Positions 7,241-15,413 of a stretch of 64,000 nt of DNA are shown here, piece after piece. The translations under genes and the position numbers were made by a program. How positions within the stretch are numbered: the first letter of the stretch is position 1; every line of letters starts with the position of its first letter. The notes under the pieces are model-generated. The model was not told where the DNA came from, did no database searches, and saw nothing but the letters and a program-made list of their open reading frames with translations. Source of the DNA: DATDFB01 sp036522835 (GTDB lineage: Bacteria > Acidobacteriota > Thermoanaerobaculia > Gp7-AA8); assembly GCA_036522835.1 (NCBI GenBank), contig DATDFB010000256.1:1-64000 (forward strand), written 5' to 3'.

Positions 7241-10018
7241 GTGCGTCTCAAGCTAGCTCTTCTCGCGTCCGTTGTCGCTGTCGTTGTCCCGCTGCACGCC
7301 GCCGTGGTCATCGCTCCCTCCGACGAGACGATGATCCGCACCGCGCCGGCCGTCGTCACCGGAACCGTGGTCAGCGTCTCCGCGCGCCACGACGACCGCG
7401 GCGACATCGAGACGGTGGCACGCGTCCTCGTCGACGAGGCCATCAAAGGCAACGTCGCCGCCGGCCAGACCATCGACGTCGTGCAGTTCGGCGGGGCGCT
7501 CGACGGGCGTTTCCAGGCCCAGTCGGGCGCGCCGTCGTACGTGCTCGGCGCGCGCTACCTCGTTGTGCTCGACCGCAACGGACGGGGGCAGTGGACGACG
7601 TTCGACCTCGCGCTCGGGCAGTTCCGCTTCCTCTTCCGCGACGGCATGCAAAAGCTCGTGCGCGACATGCACGACATCGACGGCTGGACGGAGTCGGGCG
7701 CGCCGTTGCGCGACGAAGACCGTCCCGCGCAGCAGTTCCTCGAATTCGTCCGCGACGTGGCCACGTCGGCGCAAGCGCAAGGGCAGGCCAAGTTCACGCC
7801 GGCGCCGCACGTGCTCGACTTCAACCTCGCCTCCACCACGCAGAGCGCCGTGTCGATCTGGGCCGGCGCCGCGCCGATGAACGACAGCGTGAGCGGGTCG
7901 CCGGCGGGCGGCGACACGAAGGACTTGAGCGACTCCGAGTCGCGCGTGATCGCCGACGATCCGCACAGCGACATCCCCGGCACCTTCACCGGCAGCGGCA
8001 TCATCGCCACGGCGTTCTACGGCTGCAACAGCTGCGCGCCGTCGGTGAAGAACGGCGAGAACTACATCTCCATCGACACGGCCGACATCGTCGTCAACGA
8101 TGGCGTCTCGTCCTCCACGATCTCCTCGGGCAACTTCCTTTCCACGATGGTCCACGAGATCGGCCACACCTGGGGTTTCCGCCATTCCGACAAGAACGCC
8201 AACGATTCCGGCGCCTGCGCGGCGCCGCTGCCGTGCGACAACGGCGCGATCATGCGGTCGTCGCTCGTGACCGGGTTGAACGGCTCGCTGCAGAGCTATG
8301 ACCGGGATGCGGCGAACGAAGCCTACGGAAACAGCAGTCAGACGAACGGAGCGGGCACCGTCACAACGAACAGCACCACGGCCCTCGTCGGCGTAGCGAC
8401 TGGATGGACGAGTGCGCTGCAAGGGAAATATCTCCTGATCAGCGGCGAACCGTCCGCTCTCAGGGTCACTACGGTGACCGACAGTACGCACATTGTTTTA
8501 GCGAGCGCGGCGACCACGTCGGCAAGCGGTCTGTCGTGGAAATACGCAACGAATATCGGCACACAGTACGTCACCTCCCTTGGCGGTCAGCCGCCACGAC
8601 GGCCGTCGGGCAAGTCGTGGCGAATCTCGCAGGCCGTCTGCACAGCGCCGTCGATCGGCACCCATCCGCAAAACCAAACCATCAACTCCGGCCAGCAGGC
8701 CAGTCTCAGCGTCACCGCCTCGGGCACCGCCACGCTCACGTACCTCTGGTACACCGGCACGCCGCCGAGCGGCCCGGTTGCGCCGGGGCCGAACAACACG
8801 TCGTCGACGTACCAGCCGTCGCCGACGTCCACGACGACGTACTGGGTGCGCGTCACGAACTCCTGCGGCCACATCGACAGCAACGTGGCCACCGTCACCG
8901 TCAACCAGACCGGCTGCACGCCACCGTCGATCTCCACGCAGCCGCAGAGCCAGGCCATCATCTCCGGCAATCAGGCGAACCTGACGGTCAGCGCCGCCGG
9001 CACGGGGCCGTTCACCTATCAATGGTTCGTCGGCAATCCGCCGAACACGTCGACGCCGGCGGGAACTACGCAATCGATCAGCCCGAGCCCGACGCAGACG
9101 ACCAACTACTGGGTGCGCGTGACCGGCCAGTGCGGCACGCCCGCCGACAGCAACGCCGCCACCGTCACGGTCTCGGCCGGCTGCTCGAAGCCGTTCGTCG
9201 TCAACGATCCGCCCGACCAGTCCATCACCAGCGGCTCGTCGACGTCGCTCTTCGTCGGCTACAGCGGCACGACCAGCACCGTGACGTGGTACCGCGGCGC
9301 GGCGCCCGACCAGTCGAACCCGGTCTCCGTCGGCCAATCGTTCATCACCGGCCCGCTGACGCAGACGACGCAGTTCTGGGCGCTGATCGCGAACAATTGC
9401 GGCAGCGCGCAGTCGCGCACGGTCACGATCGTGGTGACGAGCGCGTGCGTCCCGCCGGCGATCACGCTGGCCGACGCGAATCCGAAGAACGCCGCTCCCG
9501 GCGCCACGGTCACGCTGACCGTGCAGGCCACCGGCACGGGGCTGCAATACCAGTGGTACCGCGGCGTCGCCCCCGACTTCAGCAACCCGGTCGCGGGCGC
9601 GACGACGTCGACGGCCACCGACACGCCGCAGACGTCGACGAGCTACTTCGTCCACGTGCAGAACTCCTGCGGATCGAAGGACAGCGCGTCGATCAACGTC
9701 GTCGTCACGACGACGCCGGCATGCACGCCGCCGTCGATCACCAGCATCTCGGGCGACTCGACGGTGAGCTCGAATCAGACCGCCACGCTCGACGTCGCGG
9801 CCGCGGGCGATCCGACGCTGCACTACCAGTGGTTCCAGGGACCGTCCGGCACGACCGGCGTCCCCGTCGGCACCGACAGCCCGACCTTCCTCACGCCGGC
9901 GCTCTTCACCGACACGGAGTATTGGGTGCGCGTCTCGAACAACTGCGCGCCGCCGGCGAACAGCCGCACGGTGAAGGTGTCGGTGATTCCGGCCAAGCGG
10001 AGGGCGGCGCGCCACTAA
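7241..10018 (+). CDS. Secreted metzincin-type metalloprotease with five Ig-like repeats
   Basis: A 925-aa protein from GTG 7241, preceded by GAGAGG at a suitable distance. Signal peptide about residues 1-22. The conserved paralogue N-domain is followed by zinc motif HEIGHTWGFRH at H305 and Met-turn-like GAIMRSS. A segment of about 75 residues after 365 (NGAGTVTTNSTTALVG onward) is missing from the downstream paralogue. Five Ig-like repeats then start with CTAPSIGTHP, CTPPSISTQP, CSKPFVVNDP, CVPPAITLAD and CTPPSITSIS. C-terminus PAKRRAARH. Tandem duplicate of the gene at 10029, 10 bp away, probably the same transcript. Confidence 0.8.
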   Translation: MRLKLALLASVVAVVVPLHAAVVIAPSDETMIRTAPAVVTGTVVSVSARHDDRGDIETVARVLVDEAIKGNVAAGQTIDVVQFGGALDGRFQAQSGAPSYVLGARYLVVLDRNGRGQWTTFDLALGQFRFLFRDGMQKLVRDMHDIDGWTESGAPLRDEDRPAQQFLEFVRDVATSAQAQGQAKFTPAPHVLDFNLASTTQSAVSIWAGAAPMNDSVSGSPAGGDTKDLSDSESRVIADDPHSDIPGTFTGSGIIATAFYGCNSCAPSVKNGENYISIDTADIVVNDGVSSSTISSGNFLSTMVHEIGHTWGFRHSDKNANDSGACAAPLPCDNGAIMRSSLVTGLNGSLQSYDRDAANEAYGNSSQTNGAGTVTTNSTTALVGVATGWTSALQGKYLLISGEPSALRVTTVTDSTHIVLASAATTSASGLSWKYATNIGTQYVTSLGGQPPRRPSGKSWRISQAVCTAPSIGTHPQNQTINSGQQASLSVTASGTATLTYLWYTGTPPSGPVAPGPNNTSSTYQPSPTSTTTYWVRVTNSCGHIDSNVATVTVNQTGCTPPSISTQPQSQAIISGNQANLTVSAAGTGPFTYQWFVGNPPNTSTPAGTTQSISPSPTQTTNYWVRVTGQCGTPADSNAATVTVSAGCSKPFVVNDPPDQSITSGSSTSLFVGYSGTTSTVTWYRGAAPDQSNPVSVGQSFITGPLTQTTQFWALIANNCGSAQSRTVTIVVTSACVPPAITLADANPKNAAPGATVTLTVQATGTGLQYQWYRGVAPDFSNPVAGATTSTATDTPQTSTSYFVHVQNSCGSKDSASINVVVTTTPACTPPSITSISGDSTVSSNQTATLDVAAAGDPTLHYQWFQGPSGTTGVPVGTDSPTFLTPALFTDTEYWVRVSNNCAPPANSRTVKVSVIPAKRRAARH

Positions 10019-10028
10019 GAAAGTACCC

Positions 10029-12038
10029 GTGCGTCTTTCTCTTCTCGCCTCATTTCTCGCCGCCGTGGTCATCGCCCCGTCCGACGAGACGATGATCCGC
10101 ACGGCGCCGGCAGTCGTCACCGGCACGGTCGTCAACGTCTACACGCGCCACGACGACCGGGGCGACATCGAGACGGTGGCGCGCGTCCTCGTCGACGAGG
10201 CCATCAAAGGCAACGTCGTCGCCGGCCAGACCATCGACGTCGTGCAGTTCGGCGGCTGGCTCGACGGCCGTTTCCAGGCCCAGTCGGGCGCGCCGTCGTA
10301 CGAGCTCGGCGCGCGCTACCTCGTGGTCCTCGACCGCAACGGACGCGGGCAGTGGACGACGTTCGACCTCGCGCTCGGCCAGTTCCGTTTCCTCTTCCGC
10401 GACGGCATGCAGAAGCTCGTGCGCGACACGCACGACATGAGCGGCTGGACGGAGTCGGGCGCGCCGTTCCGCGATCAAGACCGTCCCGCGCAGCAGTTCC
10501 TCGCCTTCGTCCGCGACGTGGCCAGGTCGGCGCAAGCACAGGGGCAGGTCAAGCTGACGCCGGCGCCGAACGCGCTCGACTTCAACCTGACCGCCGTCGT
10601 GCAGAGCGCCGTCGCGGCGTGGGCCGGCGCCGCGCCGATGAACGACAGCGTGAGCGGATCGCCGGCGGGCGGCGACACGAAGAGCCTCGGCGACTGCGAG
10701 TCGCGCGTGATCGCCGACGACCCGCACGCCGACATCGCCGGGAGCTGCTGTCCCGGGATCGTCGGGACGGCGTACTTCGGCTGCGGCTGTCCGCCGAATC
10801 CTTGCGCGACCTCCATGAAGAACGGGGAGTCGTACCTCTCCATCGACCAGACCGACGTCGTCATCAACGACGGCACCTCCTCCGCCAACATCTCCGCGGG
10901 CGACTTCCGCTCGGCGATGGTCCACGAGCTCGGCCACACCTGGGGCTTCCGCCACTCGAACCAGAACGGCAGCAACGGCAGCTGCGCGGCGCCGCTGCCG
11001 TGCGACACGAACGCCATCATGAACTCGAATCTCGTCTCCGGGTTGAACGGCACGCTGCAGAGCTATGACAAGGACGCGGCGAACGAGGTCTACGGCGATG
11101 GCAGCCGTCAAGCCACGTTCACCGGAGCGCAGTACGTCTACCCGCTCGGCGGTAAGCCCTCGCGCCGCGCGGCCGGTACGGCGTGGCGCATCTGGCAGCA
11201 GGCCTGCACCGCGCCGTCGATCAGCGCCCACCCGCAAAACCAGACCATCATCTCCGGCCAGCAGGCGAACCTCACCGTCACCGCCTCGGGCACCGCGACG
11301 CTGTCGTATCAGTGGTACATCGGCAATCCGCCGAGCACGGCCACGCCGGCCGGCAGCGGCCAGACGATCCACCCCACGCCGGCATCGACGACGACGTACT
11401 GGGTGCGCGTGACCGGGCAGTGCGGCACGCCGGCCGACAGCAACCCCGCCACGGTCATCGTCTCCGCCGGCTGCTCGAAGCCCTTCGTCGTCAACGATCC
11501 GTCCGACCAGTCGATCGCCAGCGGCTCCTCGACGTCGATCTTCGTCGGCTACAGCGGCACGAGCAGCACGGTGACGTGGTATCGCGGCACGGCGCCCGAC
11601 CAGAGCAACGCTGTCGGCAGTGGCCAGTCCTTCATCACCGGTCCGCTGACGCAGACGACGCAGTTCTGGGCGCTGATCGCCAACAACTGCGGCAGCGCGC
11701 AGTCGCGCACGGTCAGAATCGTCGTCACCACGACGCCGGCATGCGTGCCGCCGACGATCACGAGGATCTCTGACGACTCGACGGTGAGCTCGAATCAGAC
11801 GGCCACGCTCGAAGTCGCGGCCGCCGGCGATCCGACGCTGCACTACCAGTGGTTCCAGGGCCCGTCCGGCAACACCAGCACGCCCGTCGGCACCGACAGC
11901 CCGACGTTCCTCACGCCGGCGCTCTTCACCGACACGGAGTATTGGGTGCGCGTCTCCAACGCCTGCGCGCCGCCGGCGAGCAGCCGGACGGTGAAGGTGT
12001 CGGTGATTCCGGCGAAGCGGCGGGCGGCGAGGCATTAA
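10029..12038 (+). CDS. Secreted metzincin-type metalloprotease with three Ig-like repeats (tandem duplicate)
   Basis: A 669-aa paralogue of the preceding gene, from GTG 10029. The signal peptide is short (MRLSLLASFLAAVVIA). Zinc motif HELGHTWGFRH begins at H299, followed by AIMNSNL. Three Ig-like repeats correspond to repeats 1 (with parts of 2), 3 and 5 of the neighbour, and the C-terminus is again PAKRRAARH. Long stretches are almost identical to the upstream gene, so the duplication is recent or maintained by gene conversion, with repeat loss. Expected to be an extracellular zinc protease. Confidence 0.8.
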   Translation: MRLSLLASFLAAVVIAPSDETMIRTAPAVVTGTVVNVYTRHDDRGDIETVARVLVDEAIKGNVVAGQTIDVVQFGGWLDGRFQAQSGAPSYELGARYLVVLDRNGRGQWTTFDLALGQFRFLFRDGMQKLVRDTHDMSGWTESGAPFRDQDRPAQQFLAFVRDVARSAQAQGQVKLTPAPNALDFNLTAVVQSAVAAWAGAAPMNDSVSGSPAGGDTKSLGDCESRVIADDPHADIAGSCCPGIVGTAYFGCGCPPNPCATSMKNGESYLSIDQTDVVINDGTSSANISAGDFRSAMVHELGHTWGFRHSNQNGSNGSCAAPLPCDTNAIMNSNLVSGLNGTLQSYDKDAANEVYGDGSRQATFTGAQYVYPLGGKPSRRAAGTAWRIWQQACTAPSISAHPQNQTIISGQQANLTVTASGTATLSYQWYIGNPPSTATPAGSGQTIHPTPASTTTYWVRVTGQCGTPADSNPATVIVSAGCSKPFVVNDPSDQSIASGSSTSIFVGYSGTSSTVTWYRGTAPDQSNAVGSGQSFITGPLTQTTQFWALIANNCGSAQSRTVRIVVTTTPACVPPTITRISDDSTVSSNQTATLEVAAAGDPTLHYQWFQGPSGNTSTPVGTDSPTFLTPALFTDTEYWVRVSNACAPPASSRTVKVSVIPAKRRAARH

Positions 12039-12041
12039 CGA

Positions 12042-12127
12042 AGGGCACGGGTCACAGGGAACGGGTCACAGGTGGTTATCGTTGCGAGTACACCACCTGT
12101 TCCCCGTCACCTGTGCCCTGTCACCTG
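12042..12127. repeat. Imperfect palindrome between convergent genes
   Basis: The left arm (12045-12075) contains two gggtcacagg words and the right arm (12092-12127) contains their complements (cctgtgccctgtcacctg). It lies between the convergent metzincin and thioredoxin-like genes, where it could act as a two-way terminator. It resembles other word-like palindromes in this window. Confidence 0.6.
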
Positions 12128-12131
12128 ACAT

Positions 12132-13427
12132 TCACATCGTCTGTAGCCGCTTCTCCAACGCCCCAATCATCCGCTCGCTGACTTGCCCTGAGGGCAGCGA
12201 CTTCGCGTACGCGATCGCGTCGCGCATCGTCTGCTTCGCCGCCTCCTTGTCGCCCTTGGCGAGGAGCGTATCGGCGCGGCCGCGCAGGATGCCGATCTTC
12301 CGCGGCCCGTACGCCAGCTTCAGCGCGCGGTCGTACGCGGCCAGCGCCTCGTCGTACTTCTTCATCGTGCGGTAAATCAGGCCGAGGCGCGCGGGCGGGT
12401 TGTAATCGGTGGGGAAATCGCGCTCCGACTGCTCGAGCATCGGCAGGGCCTTCTCCGGCGTGCCGAGGTCGAGGTAGGCGTTGATGCGGTGCGAGTCGTA
12501 GACGGCGCGCTGCTCCGCCGTCTTCGCCCGTTTCGCTTCCCCTTCGAGGAAGGCCGCCCACTGCTCGGCGACCTTCTTCGCCCCTTCCTCGTCCTTCTCC
12601 GCCTTGCGCGCGCTGACGAGCGACTCGTAGAGGCCGGAGCGGTCGTCGCCCGACATGTCGATCGTCTTGTCGTCGAGCGACGCGCGCGTGGCCTTCTCCA
12701 GCGACTCGAGCAGCGCGGCGCGCTGCTTGTGCTCCGCCGGCAGGTCGGCCGCGCACGAGAGGCCGTACGCCGCGACGTTCGCGCCGGAGAGCGTGCCGCG
12801 CAGGCGCGGGTAGAGCTCCTCGGCGCGCGTGGCGCACGGCTCGCTCTGCTGCGCCATCGTCAGCGCCATCAGGAGCCCCTCGGCTGCGCGGCCGAGCGGC
12901 TTCCACCCCTTCGGGGCCGCGCCGATGGCGCGCTCGTACTCCTTCGCCGCGTCGGCGTTCTTCCCCTCGTTGGCCAGGCGGTCGGCGCGCGCCAGGGCGT
13001 CGTCGGCGGGCGACTTCGTCTTGCTTTGCGCCTGATCGAGCAGCTTCGAGAGCTGCCCGACCGTCGCGCCGCCGGCGTAGCGGAGCGTCACGCGCTCCTT
13101 CGCCGGGTCGATGACCAGCATCGTCGGCCAGACGTTGATCGGATACTTCTTCAGGAAGTCAGCGTTCTTCGAGTTCTCGGTGTCGACGGCGAGCCAGACG
13201 AACCGTCCGGCGTACCGCTCGAGCGCCTTGTCGGTGAAGACGAAGGCGCGCATCGAGCGGCACGTGTGTCACCACGGCGCCCAGGCGTCGACGAAGAGCG
13301 GGACGTGCTTCGTCTTCGCGCGGGCCACCGCCGTCGCGTAGTCGTTGTCGATGAACGGCAGGACCTCCTTCGCCCGCGCCAGCGGCGCGAGCGCGAGGAG
13401 CGTGAGAATGAGGATGGTCTTTCGCAT
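12132..13427 (-). CDS. Periplasmic thioredoxin-TPR protein, predicted selenoprotein (UGA = Sec53)
   Basis: From ATG 13427 the frame encodes signal peptide MRKTILILTLLALAPLARA, then a thioredoxin fold with LFVDAWAPW-U53-HTC56-RSM. TGA at 13271-13269 sits exactly where WCxxC thioredoxins have their nucleophilic Cys. Later Trx features are intact (FVWLAVDTENS; cis-Pro in INVWPTMLVID). Residues about 150-431 are helical TPR-like repeats (AAKEYERAIGAAPKGWKPLG; YDEALAAYDRALKLAYG). Read through UGA the protein is 431 aa. A long hairpin (13260-13215) follows the UGA. Inferred role: exported thiol-disulfide oxidoreductase. The -10-like TAACAT before the start overlaps the stop of the upstream amidohydrolase. 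Confidence 0.85.
13215..13271 (-). promoter_or_regulatory. UGA recoding site plus bSECIS-like hairpin (thioredoxin-like gene)
   Basis: UGA is 13271-13269. From 13260 the RNA forms CCGCUCGA (13260-13253) paired with 13222-13215, a 3-nt bulge, GCGCCUU (13249-13243) paired with 13229-13223, and GUC/GAC around UUCACC. Eighteen base pairs form. The apical part begins 26-30 nt after UGA, within the bSECIS range. If the loop is taken as 13242-13230, its second base is G, as the consensus asks. Confidence 0.7.
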
Positions 13428-13435
13428 GGCTGTCG

Positions 13436-13441
13436 ATGTTA
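13436..13441 (-). promoter_or_regulatory. TAACAT -10-like box 8 nt before the thioredoxin-like start
   Basis: On the minus strand TAACAT is followed by cgacagcc and ATG. The TAA is the stop codon of the amidohydrolase. Confidence 0.35.
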
Positions 13442-14824
13442 CTTCAAGCTCTTCAACACCTGGTCACGGTACTGCTTCGCCTTCTGCAACACTTCCGCTT
13501 CATCGACCGTCAGCAACTTCCGGTCCTTCATCAGCACCTTGCCGTCGACGATCGTCGTCACCACCGACGACCCCGAGGCCGCGTAGACGATGGCGGACGC
13601 GACCGAGTAGACCGGCTGCACCTTCGCCTGCTGGAGATCGATGACGACGACGTCGGCGCGTTTGCCGCGCTCGAGCGTGCCGATCTTCGCCTCCATCCCC
13701 AGCACGCGCGCGCCGCCGATCGTGGCCATCTCCAGCACGTCGCGGGCGCTGAGCGCCTTCGGATCGCCCTTCGACACCTTCTGCAGCCGCGCGGCCGTGG
13801 CCGCCTCTTCGACCATGTCGAGGTTGTTGTTCGAGCCGGCCGGGCCGTCCGTGCCGAGGCCGACGTTCATCCCGCCGCGGCGCATGTCGACGATCGGCGC
13901 CACGCCGGAGGCGAGCATCATGTTGCTCTCCGGGCAGTGCGCGACGCCGGTGCCGCGCTGCGCGAATGTCTTGATCTCGTCCGCAGTGAGCCAGACGCCG
14001 TGCGCGGCCACGACGTCGTGGCCGAGGAAGCCGATCGAGTCGAGGTACGCGCCGGGCGTCATGCCGTTGTGCTTCTCGCCGACCTGCTGCAGCTCGTTCT
14101 TGGTCTCGGAGACGTGGATGAGGATCGGCGCATGGAGCTCCGTCGCCAGCGCCCGCACCTGCCGGAGGTGCTCCTCGGAGACGGTGTACGGCGAGTGCGG
14201 CGCGAGGGCCGGCGTGATCAGCCGGTCGCCCTGCCATTCCTTGACGAACTTGCGGACGTACGCGACCGCCTCGTCCCACGTCTTGTTGTCGGCGACCGGG
14301 AAGTCGATCATCGTCTCGCCGACGACGCCGCGCAGGCCGGCTTTTTTTGCCTCCCGCGCCACGTCCGACTCGAAGTAGTACATGTCGGTGAAGGTGGTGG
14401 TGCCGGAGCGGATCATCTCCGCCGCCGCCAGCCGCGTCCCCCACTTCACGAAGTCGGCGGAGACGTTCTTGGCCTCGGCCGGGAAGATGAAGTGGGTGAG
14501 CCAGTCCATGAGATCGCGGTCGTCGGCGATGCCGCGGAAGAGCGTCATCGCCGCGTGCGTGTGCGTGTTGACGAAGCCGGGGAGGACGGCCTTGCCGCGG
14601 GCGTTGATCGTCTCCTTCCCGGCGAACTGTCTGGCGATGTCCGCTCGCTTGCCGACGCCGACGATCACGCCGTGATCGATCGCGACCGCGCCGTCGTCGA
14701 TCTCCGGCCCGGCCATGGTGAGAACCGTGCCGCCGGTGACGAGAAGGTCGACTTTTTTCGGGGCGGCGAGGAGGGGGACGGCAAAGAGGAAGAGGATGAA
14801 GACGAATGCTCTGCGCGCGCTCAT
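13439..14824 (-). CDS. Exported amidohydrolase, MtaD/TrzA-like (5'-methylthioadenosine/SAH deaminase family)
   Basis: A 461-aa metal-dependent hydrolase with a signal peptide (about 1-21, FVFILFLFAVPLLAA). Metal-binding motifs of the subfamily are visible: PGFVNTHTHAAMTLFRG, HSPYTVS, HVSETKNE, HGVWL and LGTDGPAGSNNNLDM. The family deaminates 5'-methylthioadenosine, S-adenosylhomocysteine or related aminated rings; the signal peptide is unusual for it and suggests action outside the cytoplasm. It follows hisIE by 10 bp, but GATAAT at its start suggests its own promoter. Confidence 0.8.
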   Translation of the reverse strand: MSARRAFVFILFLFAVPLLAAPKKVDLLVTGGTVLTMAGPEIDDGAVAIDHGVIVGVGKRADIARQFAGKETINARGKAVLPGFVNTHTHAAMTLFRGIADDRDLMDWLTHFIFPAEAKNVSADFVKWGTRLAAAEMIRSGTTTFTDMYYFESDVAREAKKAGLRGVVGETMIDFPVADNKTWDEAVAYVRKFVKEWQGDRLITPALAPHSPYTVSEEHLRQVRALATELHAPILIHVSETKNELQQVGEKHNGMTPGAYLDSIGFLGHDVVAAHGVWLTADEIKTFAQRGTGVAHCPESNMMLASGVAPIVDMRRGGMNVGLGTDGPAGSNNNLDMVEEAATAARLQKVSKGDPKALSARDVLEMATIGGARVLGMEAKIGTLERGKRADVVVIDLQQAKVQPVYSVASAIVYAASGSSVVTTIVDGKVLMKDRKLLTVDEAEVLQKAKQYRDQVLKSLK

Positions 14825-14833
14825 ACGCGGCGC

Positions 14834-14839
14834 ATTATC
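14834..14839 (-). promoter_or_regulatory. GATAAT -10-like box 9 nt before the amidohydrolase start
   Basis: GATAAT, spacer gcgccgcgt (9 nt), ATG. The TAA is the hisIE stop codon. Confidence 0.4.
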
Positions 14840-15413
14840 TCTCGCGCCGCGCCAACTCTCCTTCGACGTCCGTCCAGGTCACGCCCTCGTTCACCATCAG
14901 CGCCTCGAGGTGATAGACCAGATCGGCAATCTCCGACACCAGCCGCTCGCGCGATTCATGAGACGCGGCGATGACGACCTCCGTCGCCTCCTCGTTCACC
15001 TTCTTCAAGATCTTGGCGCGCCCGGCGTTGAAGAGCGACGCCGAGTACGACCCCTCCGGCCGCTCCGCGAAGCGCGACTGCAGCGTGGCGTAGAGCTTGT
15101 CGAGCGTGCGCAGCGGCACGTCCGCGAAGCACGAACGCGCGCCGGTGTGACACGCCGGTCCGTTCGGAATCACGCTGACGACGAGCGCATCGCCATCGCA
15201 GTCGGGGGCGATGTGCACGACGTGCTGCGTGTTCCCCGAGGTCGCGCCCTTGTGCCACAGCTCGTTGCGCGAGCGCGACCAGAACCACGTCTCGCCCGTC
15301 TCCTCCGTCCGCCGCAGCGACTCCTCGTTCATGTACGCCAGGGTCAGTACCTCGCCCGTGCGCGCGTCGCGCACGATCGCCGGGATCAAGCCATCGGTGA
15401 ATTTCACGTTCAT
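14835..15413 (-). CDS. hisIE: HisIE: phosphoribosyl-AMP cyclohydrolase / phosphoribosyl-ATP pyrophosphohydrolase
   Basis: A 192-aa bifunctional enzyme for the second and third steps of histidine synthesis. Residues 1-110 are HisI, with WFWSRSRNELWHKGATSGN and the zinc cysteine region CDGD...GPACHTGARSCF. Residues 115-192 are HisE, with the NTPase-like helices KKVNEEATEVVIAA and ISDLVYHLEALM-type motif (EIADLVYHLEALM). Start ATG 15413 overlaps the hisAF stop by ATGA. Last gene of the his operon. Confidence 0.95.
   Translation of the reverse strand: MNVKFTDGLIPAIVRDARTGEVLTLAYMNEESLRRTEETGETWFWSRSRNELWHKGATSGNTQHVVHIAPDCDGDALVVSVIPNGPACHTGARSCFADVPLRTLDKLYATLQSRFAERPEGSYSASLFNAGRAKILKKVNEEATEVVIAASHESRERLVSEIADLVYHLEALMVNEGVTWTDVEGELARRER

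Noticed and set aside
13253..13271. Starting the thioredoxin-like gene at the internal ATG 13253 with no Sec
   Set aside because: This would remove the signal peptide, the first beta strand and the whole WxxTC active site, all of which are intact upstream of and across the UGA.
13436..14974. 512-codon plus-strand frame across the amidohydrolase
   Set aside because: Antisense to a clear enzyme gene with full motifs; low-complexity translation.
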